A DNA stretch of 64,000 nt. Source: Ceriagrion tenellum (taxonomy: Eukaryota > Arthropoda > Insecta > Odonata > Coenagrionidae). Made by a program: the position numbers and the translations under genes. Numbering within the stretch: position 1 is the first letter of the stretch; each line of letters starts with the position of its first letter. Below the pieces are notes generated by a model, which searched no databases, was not told where the DNA came from, and worked only from the letters and a program-made list of their open reading frames with translations. Where the stretch lies: positions 73,731,496-73,795,495 of the forward strand of contig OY720641.1 in assembly GCA_963169105.1 (NCBI GenBank). The letters are read 5' to 3'. Positions 48,101-60,100 of the stretch are shown one piece after another.

Positions 48101-51100
48101 ATGGCACTAGGTGCTGAAATAAAAATTATGTGTGGAAAGTTACAATTGTTTTTCATTTTGAAATGGATATATATCGCTTCCACAAAGTTGAGCCTAATGC
48201 GCTTTTATATATCCATATGTTGGTACGATTACTCCTTAAAAGATAACAATTAAATTTAGACAAACTAAATAGGGTTAATAAAATAGACATTTTCCGTAGC
48301 ACAACGAAAAAAAATTCACCGCAATTGAATGATAAATACTTAAAATATTGCTTGCTCAACTTCCATAGCTTTCTTTCGCCACTAGTTTGGTTTTGGAAGT
48401 TGATATGACAAGCTCCGTTCCACCGATAAGTGTACTGTCTTCGCGGGAAATAAAAAAAAAGTCTAAAGATGAGTACAATATTCGGCTACAAATAGCTACG
48501 CTCTCGGGATACCTTAAAATAGATGTCCACGTATGAGGAAAGAGAGACCAAAAGGTTAATTAGAATTTTTCCAATCCAAGTTCCACCAATTACAGGCTAG
48601 GTTAACTCTTCGATTGCGAGGAATAGAATGAATGCGTAATTCACCAGAATTATATCAGGCCTTCTGGGGATTGGTTACTTTGAGATATTTTCTAATCATT
48701 GAGACGTGGTTTATGAATCTCAATTTCGAATTCGAAAGCGAACTTGCCCTTACTTTCTCAGGGTATACACGAAAGAAAACTTGTTAATATTCCTTCAGCG
48801 GTTGGCTGTCGAGAGCCTTGTGCCTTCCGGCCCGTTAAGTTGCTTAAGTTAGTCCGGCACTCACCTTGGCCTCCCAGCTCATTCCGATGAGGCAGATGCA
48901 GAGCATAACAACGACGGCCGACACGCCGATGATTCGGATGTCGTTCTTGCCGCCGTCCACGATCTGCGTGCCCAGGGACCTCAGGAGGTCGCCCACGGAC
49001 TCGGCGAAGCCCACGGTGTGCATGGCCGTACCTACGGCGCAAGCCAGCGAATAGATGAGACCCACCGCGGCTCCGAACTCGGGACCCAAGGCACGGGATA
49101 TCATGAAGTAAATTCCGCCTGTGAAACGAGGGAAAGATATTGAAAATAAGATATGTCCACGGATGAGCACACGAGGACAATATTCGATCGCGAAGATACG
49201 AACGAATACGTGACTCACCTGTAGAGCTCTGTTGCAAAATAGATTTGCTCCCTATTCATCTCTAGTATCTCAGTGCTCGCAAACACTCTCAGTGTTCGCG
49301 TTCGACTTATAAATATTTACGCGAACAATTTACACTATCGTGTAGCAGCCTTAATGTTTGGTTCATAACCCGCTATTTAGTACCAACTGCACGCCTCCCT
49401 TGCTTCCTATACATCTGATCTAAAGTCTCTTATGTTTGTTGCTATAGATAGGCAGATAGAGAAAGGGTTCCGATCCACGTAGAGGTGTACTAGCCTTTAA
49501 GCCCACATAAAATTGGGAAACATGCCATATTTTTGCAGCAGAGCAAGAGAATGCGATCCTACCAGACTAAATAGAACGTAATAGCTGCCATCGAAAATTT
49601 ATTATTAGGTATATCAATGAGTAGTGTAGTTAAATATGCAATTTCATTCGCTCCCTAATGGCCGCTTTACAGGGTACATTTTATTGTACAAACGAATGTA
49701 TCATAGAGTGCACTAGAATATGAATGGACTTGGAGAAGGTACTATTTCCGATTCTTTCATTCAAACAATCATATAATTTTTTCGCTTTACACGGTACAAT
49801 TTTCCTCATGAAAGAGTTCATGCATTCGTTTGTGCAATGAAATGTACCGCGTAAAGCGGCTTTAATGTTTGGTTCATAACCCGCTACGTGTTACCAACTG
49901 CACGACTCCCTAGCTTTCTGTACATCTCTTGTATCTCAGTGCTCACAAATACTCATATACTCGTAGTTTGTATAAGATTTGTGGCATATCTATAATGTAG
50001 TGCTTCTAGTTTCTGACTTCTTGCGTACGATTTAACCTACCATTGTGGAACATTGCCTTAAACGAAAATTGTCAAGTTCGGAAAATGAATCGATTCCCAG
50101 GCGTGGGATCCTGAGTTTACAAGATTTGAAGATGGAACATTTATCTTAAGCATGAAAGCAACAATGGGGAAGTGTTGTAGACAAAACAATTAGGCAGACT
50201 GTAGTTTGCAATAAGGCAATTTTGCTGTATAAAACTTATAAAATGATGAAATTGAAATTTAGAAACTTGCATTGTTCGGAAAAGAAACATTTGGTTGAGG
50301 AGAGAGTAGTATAATTTTTTATAAGATAGTTTAATGCATAATATCACTTTCAATGTAACTTTTATTAATTATGTTAAATTTTCCCCAATGCATCTGTTTG
50401 ATTTAAACAGGTGCTTGTACATCTATGTTTGTGAATCGCGCGGAAATTCTTTGTTTTCCCTAAACACCAGCAGATATTGGTGAATTCGGAATTGATGTGT
50501 AATCGTTCAATTTTAAGTAACTGCAAGGATGCGCTTGTTATTTATTCATTTCACGGGATATTGTTGGTAATAATAATTATAGGAGAGCAAATGTGGCACC
50601 CATCAGATGACACCATTTCAATTTTTAACAGTGATTTGCTGAAGTTCAGTTAAACAGCATATAACAATTGGTTTTCCTTCGTCTATTCATGCTCAGATTT
50701 GAACAGGAGTCGCATAAAAATCTCTCAATAGAGACGAATCATGTACGTTATAGTCCAGTCGAAGCGTACCTCTTTTTTCAGTTGTGCCATGGTCAGATAA
50801 CAGCAATGCATACACGGTCATGCGAATAAAGGCAATATTCTTTCCACGGAATATATCTGGATTTGTGTAATAGTAGATAGTAATAGAGAAACTCATCCCC
50901 TGTTGAAAGTTTAAAATTATATCTGTCCCCAAATACATATCAGTAATGTTCTACTGAGCCATCAATTAGCCTCCCCTTTGCCAACATATATACCTATTGA
51001 AGGCCGAGGTTCTGACCTGGAAGCACTAATCTTCTCATCCATTGCATATTTCCTAATTTGCGAATAATGACTCTCGTTTTATGCACATTCGTAGAATTCC

Positions 51101-54100
51101 AATGTTTATGACACTCATTCTATTGAAATAAACAGAGTTACCGCAGAATGTACACTTTAAATTGGTCCGAATTTAAATTATGTACATTCACCCGAATTGA
51201 GCTCCATACGTCCAATTTTAAGAATATTGTTGAAGGTGTTCTACCAATAAATATTGTCTAATATAAATATCTTGGAGCTGATTTTTATTGTTTTAATCGA
51301 TTAATTTCGTGCATGCATCTTAGTTCTGTCACAATTTTGTAAACCCGATACCGTTTGAGATTTGACGCTGACATTTGATAAGATGTATAAGCGATTGCAA
51401 ACCAAGGGAAAATCGTCCATGTGGTGAGAACAATGTCGAGGGTATGCGCGTTACATGACTGTGACTCTTTATCTCGTTTTATTTATAATTGAGTTGTCCC
51501 CCATAGGCTATTTAATTCCCAAAACTGCTTCCTATTAGGACATAATTATACGTAAAATGAACCCATCGCGTTGCCGGAGCGAAGCGAAAGAACGAACGGA
51601 GTATCTCAGATGTATTTGTCTTGCTATAATTTTTTTTCATTGGTCGTTCAATCCTAAGATTGGTTGACTGCAGCCCTCCACCCTTCCCAATTAAATGCTA
51701 GTTCCCTTACCTTCTGGTATCTACTCCTATGCACATAATTTCCTCGTTATTTGGTCCATGAACTTATATTTGGGTCATCCTCAGGGAACTTTTCCCTCTA
51801 TTTTACATTCAATTATGTTCTTCACAAGCGGACAATATTTATTAGTAGAACACCTTCAACAATATTGTGTCTCAGGGTGTGTCCAATCCATCTGGTTCAT
51901 CTTTTCTGTATGGTTTTCCGTATGGTATTTTCCTCTTCTATCTTCTGTACACTTCTTCATTTCTTATTTTTTCCGTCCATTTTATCTTCAGCATCCTTCT
52001 CCAGCACCAGGTTTCGAAGGCTCATGCTGTAATATTTAGATGTTAATAATTGTTGCGAAGGCTTCTGCGGTTTTCTTGTTTATTGGTATTTTCCGGGTTC
52101 TGCCCGTGTTGCATCATTTTTGTGGACGATCGTTTCGCCGGCATTCCAGTCGGCCTTATCAGGTTCAAATAACATCACATCTCCTGATATTTTTTGGGTG
52201 TCAGGACCTCATGTTCTGGACCTGATGGTTTTTGCGGACCACCATTCCGCCGGCATTTTAGTCGACTTAGTTTAGCCGACTGGAATGCCGGCGAAACGGA
52301 CGTCCACAAAAATGGTGCAACGCGGGGAGAACCCGAAAAAAAACCAATAGATATATTAATTATTGTTGAGCAATTGCATTGACTGTGCCTTCGAGTATAT
52401 TATCTTGGTCTTTTCGTATGGGCATGTAATAATTATTTGAAGGCCCTATTGAGGATGCCTCTAAATTCTCCTGAGTGTACTTCCGCATTTGTTGGCTTCG
52501 ATTGACAACATTTTTCGCCGGAACTCCCGCAAGTGTCGTCTGGTCGATTGTATAAAGTTGACATTAAGGCCATTTACAGCTGCCACTGTGGCAAGATATT
52601 TCCCTACAAAAATAACGCGTAATTTAGGAGGATATTTCTGGTTAATGGAAGGTTTATTCAAAGAAAGTAAGAAACTTCTTATCACACAGAAATGCAGAAG
52701 CCATAATAGCGACGTAAACTGAACATTTTGTCACTTACTCGTGGTCGCAACCGACCTTTAAATGGCAATTTGCTAACAACGCAAAACACCAGGTTACCAT
52801 TTCTAACAGTTTGGTCGAAGAGTACTTCTCAGGAAAGATCATACTACTTCAGGCGGCAGACAACTAATAAATGTGATTACGATTGCTTAATGATGTATCT
52901 CTCCACAAGAATAATCCTATTTTGGTTTTACATCTCTCTCCCGCTTTTTCGAGTTGATTCATTATTCGTATTGATTGTTATTTTGTATCAATTGTGAAGA
53001 AGCAATTTTCTTGAAAAATATTTCGCAGCACAAGACCTTTTAAGCAAATTTTGCTCATATTTTTCGTCGGAAAGCGGTGGGCATTTTATGTCAGAGAAAA
53101 GTCTTATTCCCTAGGTCCAAAATCAAGAAAAATTAAGCTCTACGGCCTCGTAATTTAACATAATTTAGGGAAAATCTGCAATTGCCGTAATTAATTGGCA
53201 CCACTTGTTAAAAGAAAGAAAAAATAATTTTTGCGGTGTTGGTTTAACGGAAACGTCAGTGATCAACTACAGCCTCTCAACCAGAAACGTAAACAAACCC
53301 CCTCTGCGTGGTGGTTTACGGGAATGTTAATTCCTCGCCAGTGACCACTCACAGATACACGCGCTCAACCCAAAATGGCATCCTTTACAGGGCTAATGAG
53401 ACCCCGTTAAGGATGCCTAGGTTATAACCAAACACACTCACATTGAAAGAGAAAGACGGGAATTACATTCCACGCCAGGGACAAACACAGGAAATTGGAG
53501 ATTTTTTCCTAAATTTTCTCACTGTTAGGTCCAATTTCGATTAGCGAACTTCGAAGATTTAAACATGAGTGCCTATATGTTGACTTTTAAGCGCTCAACT
53601 TTACGTTATATTTGTTTATTTTCGACAGTTTGAGAAAATGCGCAAATGTGGATCGAAAAACTGAAGTATCAAGATTAGGACAGAGTAAAAACTAAGGGAA
53701 ATTTCACTCTTAGGGATTCGAATGTTTATATTCTATACTTTCACGTGGTCCTCTTCCTTGCTAGTGTGAATATATATAAATATAGTGAATAAAATCGTAA
53801 AATCGTGAATCGCATTTTACAATTATGAGATGCGGCACAGACATTGACGTGTATAACAATAATGAAGAGGGACTTGTCTTCTTCAGTACGTTTTGCATTA
53901 AATTGTGGAAATTGCCTATTGATTTTATCAGAGAGCCGGGATCCTTTCTAAACGGGCATAACCTTTCACACACAGGTTGGCAAATTTACGCGCACCTCCT
54001 TTTTTTAAATAAAAGATGACTTTCGGTAAACTCTATGTTCTTTGTACACGCGTAAATACAGTAGAAAATTTCCATGCGCCTGTTGCTCTTTCTTCCTGTT

Positions 54101-57100
54101 ACGGGTGTCGAGTGGGATCTACCGAAAAAAAACGACAAGACAGATGCGCTCAGCGATTCCGTTCACCTTCTTCCTCCTCTCCCCCTCCCGCGCGAGTCGC
54201 CGTTGCTGGAGGCCGCCGAAACGCGGCGCTGTGGTCGTTGGCCGGAGGCCAGCTGTCGACTCGACGCTTTTCATGGGAAGAAGACTTTCTCGCGCATTGC
54301 TGTCGCCTGCTCCGACCGCGTGTCGATATAGACACGCGAGGACGACCGCTAGTGGCTCCCTTAGGCCCGGATCGCGAAAAAGAGAGATAAAATGCCAATC
54401 CACCAAGGGTTGAAAATCGCCTTGAAAAAATCACTTGACTTGACCGAGACCTTTGGTGTCCATGTACCCGTACGAGTGACTTTGCACCTCATCATTTTCC
54501 AATGCAGTGATTGAAAATTCCAATTGTTCCAATCCAGAGTTTTGTCCAATTGAAATGAAAATTGAAGCCTCGCATTTTTTTCGACAAGCCGATTTCGATG
54601 TTTTATTTTTTCTAATAAAGCCAATCATCTGAGGTGATATCGGGGGAGAAAAGACTTTAAAAAATACTCGAGAACGAGTATTTTTATTGTATAAAATGTA
54701 TAATTTTATACAGTATAAAATGTATGATGGACACTTTTGAACTCCTCCTTTTTTTCTATTCTAATTTCATTTTGTTGTTATTTTAAACCATAAACAATTA
54801 TTTGAGGGGGTATCGGAAAATATAAGACTTCTAAAACACCAGTAAAAAGGAGTTTTACTTTTAAATAACGTTTTCAACTCTTGCATGAGCTTAAAATGTA
54901 GCGCGTATACCTTGTAGGGCTTCTTTATTTAAAAAGTATTGAAACAATTAGAATATGGGTTGAAGGAAAGTAGTTATGTGAAACGGTTTGAACATTGAAT
55001 GGATCAAGTAACTACAGTGAACAAGTAAATAATTGAATTATGAAACTTAACCTGAAATCAAATCCATTGCTGTAATGACATTAAAATGGTATTTGCAAGG
55101 CACGTATACTCATTAATTTAAGTAACAGTGCATTTATTCTTGAGTCGCTCTTCTCGGTCGGATGGGTCTGGGGATTCTTTCAAGACTTCACTGACCTGGA
55201 GAAGTATTGCAGAAATAAAAGCAAGGATAGCAATGGCAAAAGAGGCCTTCAGCCAGAAGAAAAACTTGCTATGCAATAAAAGCCTGGATCTGGAGCTGAG
55301 AAAGAGAGTAGCTAAATGTTATTCATGGAGCGTTTTCATGTATGGATGTGAAGCGTGGACATTAGGTAAGAGGGAAAGGAATAGAATAGAAGCTTATGAA
55401 ATGTGGGTGTGGAGAAGGATGGGAAAAGTAAGATGGGTAGATAAGATGAGAAATGAAGAGGTTTTGAGCAAAGTAAAAGAAGGAAGATCGCTCCTAAAGG
55501 GAATAAGGAAAAGGAAAGGAAACTGGTTGGGCCATGTGATGAGAGGGAAAAGTATAATAACTGTGGCACTTGAGGGTTCAATTGAAGGAAAGAAAAAGAG
55601 AGGAAGGAGAAGAATTAAACTGGTGGATCAGGTGAAGAACATCAGCTATGATGAAGCAAAGAAAGAAGCTCGGGACAGAAGCGGATGGAGACAGCAGTGG
55701 TGTACGGGACCTGCCAGCTGGCAGAACATCAGATGATGATGATTCACTGACCTCATGATGCAAAGATAGAACGCTACAGCATTTGTTTAATTTTACTCTC
55801 AGTATCCCGGTTAATAAGTCAGAGGTAAGAATCAGTCTTGCGATAAAATCGATGTTTGTGGAGCCTTAAAATTTCGCGACTCGGCGCAGCTGCGCGCCGC
55901 AGGTTTAATACAGAGTAGCGATGACTTAGTGATAGGAAATTTGAAAACTCTTGTTTTCCTGTACTTACTTTTATTACTATTTACCACATTTTTCGGACGT
56001 ATATACTGCATTAAAAAATTAGAATGAAACTCCAGTCTCGTACTCATTCATTGGTTGTTCAATCCTAAGATAGGTTGACTGCAGCCCTCTACCCTTCCCT
56101 ATCTAATGCTAGTTCCCTTACCTCATGGTATCTCTTTCTATTTATATACTTTCCTCTTTATTTGGTCCATGAACTAATTTCTGGGTCTACCTCTGGGGAC
56201 TTTTCCCTCTATTTTACCTTCAATTATGTTCTTCACAAATCCATTGTGTCTTGGGGTGTGTCCAATCCATCTTGTTCTTCTTACCTGTAAAGTGTTCCAT
56301 ATGATCCTTTTCTCCTCTACTCTTCCATACACTTCATGTACTTTCCTCTTTATTTGGTCCATGAACTTATTCCTGACTTTGAAATGTTGAAGCTTTTACT
56401 TGGTGGAAGTTCGAATTTGTAGTAAATCAAACTTAGTGTCTCCCTCAAATTTATTATTGAGAGTATAACCCTGTGTAGGTACCTGATGATGGCGGAACTG
56501 CCGAAGCCGGTTGTACTCTCAATAATAAATCTATGGAAGTCACAAAGTTTGGTTTGCTATAATTTTTCCTGGGTCTTCCTCTGGAGACCTTTCCCTCTAT
56601 TTTGCCTTCAATTATGTTCTTCACAAACCCATTGTGTCTCGGAGTGAATCTTATCTATCTGTCACTCACTTTCGTCAGTCTCACTTGGTGGTATTTCATC
56701 ATTAAAAATTTTAAGATGTCAACTTTTACTAAAACCACTCGATTTATTAAACAACGACCCAGGTCTCGATGTGCATTCACATCATCTTCAGGTAAATGGA
56801 CGCCGATGTGCAGGCCTTATATAGTAAACATTACCGGATGGGGAAAGGGGGGGGAAAGAACAATGCAGGAAGAGGGTGGTCACAGGAGGGTAGGGAGGGG
56901 GCTAGGAGGACGAAGTGGAGGGGATTAAAGCCTGTAGAAATTTTGAAATTAGACAAAAGGAGCATAAAAGGGATTTTAGAAATTTTAATTTTAACGGAAG
57001 CAACTTCGCCCGACATCTTTTAATCTACGGACATAAAAGTGATTTTACTATGACACCTCTCCATTTTGCAACTGACAGACGTAAGCTGAATGCTTTAGAA

Positions 57101-60100
57101 CAACTAGAAATTTTTAAAAACCAAGCTTACTGTGATAAATTTCTTGTTAATGAATGTATGCTCCCTGCCTATTCCCCTATCCTCAAAGCTTTAATCCCCT
57201 CCACTTCGTCCTCCTAGCCCCCCTCTTTATCCTACCGTGACCACCCTCTTCCTTCATTGTTCTCTTCCCTCCCCCCCCTTTCCCCACCTGGTATTGTTTA
57301 CTATATAAGGCCTGCACATCGGCCTCCATTTACCTGAAGATGATGGGAATGCACATCGAAACCTGGGTCGTTGTTTAATAAATCGAGTGGTTTTAGTAAA
57401 AGTTGACATCTTAAAATTCTTATCTATCTGGTTCTACTTTTCTGTATGGTGTTCCATATGGTCTTTCCCTCTTCTACTCTTCTGTACACTTCATCATTTC
57501 TTATTTTTTCCGTCCATTTATCTTCAGCATCCTCCTCTAACACCAGGTTTCGAAGGTTTCTAGTATTTTCTGATCAGATTCCTCCTATTATTTATTTCGT
57601 ATCTCGTATACTCACAGCCTCGTACTATACTCACAAAAATATTATCAGAGCGCACCTAAATTACGGTTTATAGTCTACGTAATATAGTAATTTACTCTAA
57701 GTATTAAAGAGACGAAGATTTACAGCTAAATTTGGAAAATACTTCATTGAGTATGCCCAAATACGTGAAAAAAGGCGTCGTTTTATATTATTTTCCTTGC
57801 CTTTTGTCTGGATATCTTATGGGAGTTTTAGTATAAAGATGCATAATGAGATGCTATATATGCAACTATTTATAAGGTATATATAATGGAACACACATGA
57901 TGGAGGGTATAAGGCCACTATTTAATCCTTTACTATATTTCTTTGCATTAAGGCTATATGTTTGCACCTATAGTTTTTTTTCTAAAAAGATCGTGTCACC
58001 CTATTAAATATACAGTGAAACCTGCGATCACCGACGGTTTCGCTGAAAAATGACCGTTAAGAGAGGTGGTCGTTCGATAGGGGTTTCTTGGAGTATTATG
58101 CTAAAAAACGGGCAGCTGATTTGAAAAAAAATAGAATAAGTCTTGAAGCAACGGTTTAGTTCAAATCCACACATATGGCGTTTATTTCCTATAAATTTAG
58201 TTTCTTCTGGGAAATTTCAGTGCATATTAATTTGAAGTGCAAATACAGTGGAGCCTGATTTAGGCGTCCACCGACGGCTCCGCAGATAAATAATCGTTGA
58301 GAGGGGTGGTCGCTTGATAAGAGTGGTCGTTATATGAGGTTTCTCTGTAGTTTTAGAATTATTGTATTTTCTTATGACGTTCATATCAAAACTTGCCGTG
58401 AGATATCATCACTAAGTCACGAACTTGAGCCTAACATTCCCTTGAAAGGTATATAGAGAAGGCTTTTCCCAATGAGGTGTGCTCTGCATAATGAGGAAGC
58501 AACGGTCGGGGATAATTTCGTAGGAGAGGTAATAGTTGAATTTTCTGATGCTCAACCGCTATAGTGTTATGTAATTATTGCTCCAGCTCCTGCGCGTACT
58601 ACCTAGAAATCGATGTGCAAGTTCCGCAGGTATGCGACTAAAGTAGTAAGCATTACATAGTATTCTTAATTTTGGATATAATTACGCTGCGAAATTATGC
58701 AAGCGATCTTTATCGATTCTTTGCGTGACTGATTATAGTTGGCGATGAAGGAGAATAATATGAATTATTTATATCCATAATATGTGAGAATAATTTATTA
58801 CAATGCTTATTCATGGGCATGAGAATTTTGCGAATGTTGAGCATTGCTTCGATCTCCGCAAGAATTGCGTGGACCTGAAGAAGCCAGCTGGAACGCTGGC
58901 GAAATATTGTCCATAAAAAATGATAGACGCGGAAGAAGATCCGGAAAACAGTCCTCTTCAAAAGGAGCCCATTACCATTTTTTTTTAATTGAGAAAATTT
59001 GCATAACTATATTATATTCTTTCTTCAGTTTCCTTTTATTTCCGGCGAATTATCAATCCCGATAATGGATCTTTCATCATTTACTTAATATATTCAATTT
59101 ACCATCTGCTATTGGGATCAAAGTAAGTCTACGCAAAATAATGCCTTGTGAACCATCACAATGAACCATCAATACGTGAACTATCGTGGACGATGGTGAA
59201 CTTTCAAGAAGTTGAACTCGACGATAATTCGTCTTGAAATGTGTAAAAACTTCGAAAGCGCGTGAGAACCTCCGTTCAGGTACTAAGGAAATATAAAACA
59301 TGAATACGCCTCTGTTTTCAAATGCACTCTGGGGAGCAAGATCGTACAGGGTAGAATGGCTGCCATAATGAATGGAGATCAGTTTGGAATGTTCAGGCGA
59401 ACTTCAAAACTGTTAGTGCATAGATGACGTTGAGTAAACTTTAGTAAACACGTGGGTGCTGCTAGATCAATAGTGCTTATTCATGGGCGTGGGACGGGAG
59501 AATTATGCGAAAGTTTAGCATTGCTTCGATTCTTTGCAAGACTGATAATATTTGGTGACGAAGGAGAATAAAATGAATTATCCAACTATTTGCTCGATAT
59601 ACCGCTCTTAGGAGAGGGAGTATTCAACCAACCTGCTTTGACTTGTCCGTTGGTGCTGATGGCTGACATTGAGAGAGCTGTCAGGGTCGTGACGAGGGCT
59701 GAGAGCAGAATGACGATGCATCCCTCACCTGAAAACAAGAGGAAAAAAATTGTTCTTTATTCATTAAAAAATTTGTTAGATTAGCGCTGAAATTATAGCG
59801 TATATTTGACTAGACGTCATAATCCAGCATTGTGCTTTGTAAACTGTAGAAACTCAAAGATTAAATAAGTTATTTATGTGAGAATAATTTTTAAAAATTA
59901 CTGATTGTAATTATACGGAACTGGAAGAAAACTAATGTTGTCAACGAATGGAATTTCATCCATCCAAGAAGGCGAGCGCATATGAGGTAGAGGCTGTATT
60001 TTTCTCATAATTCAGCAGCATACCTGTTTTTCGCACTCATAGTTAATGGTGACATGAGAAATTTAAGTCAACATACTGCGCGAACCTTTGATCTAAAATA

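Larger units (their letters stand above)
38031..48864 (-). other. Intron between exons 3 and 4 (10.8 kb)
   Basis: It runs from GTGAGT (48864) to TTCGCAG (38031). It holds LINE relics at 38205-39190, 40190-40450, 41630-42440, 43160-43600, 44690-44905 and 46040-46625, the split AT-rich repeat 39815-40700, a GC-rich island at 44280-44590 and a Penelope-like palindrome at 48065. Nothing recognisable is seen at 39200-39810, 40710-41620, 42450-43150, 43610-44270, 45070-45890, 46770-48000 or 48160-48860. Confidence 0.75.
49119..59632 (-). other. Intron between exons 2 and 3 (10.5 kb)
   Basis: It runs from GTTGGT (59632) to TTTCACAG (49119). It holds the MITE 49659-49862, LINE fragments at 51640-51860, 55128-55741, 56050-56370 and 57430-57560, a foldback at 52075-52335, the Penelope-like element 56707-57418, Tigger-like ends at 58016-58370 and a GC-rich island at 54080-54370. 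Nothing recognisable is seen at 49980-51630, 52400-54030, 54650-55120 or 57570-58010. Confidence 0.75.

Noticed and set aside
48758..49237. 159-codon frame overlapping exon 3
   Set aside because: It is in a different frame from the conserved SLC12 sequence and gives a His/Arg-rich shadow peptide.
55128..55736. 202-codon open frame as a host protein gene
   Set aside because: It matches the C-terminal module of LINE ORF2 (YGCEAWTL, EMWVWRRM, NWLGHVMRG) and has a near-identical copy at 27181-27611.
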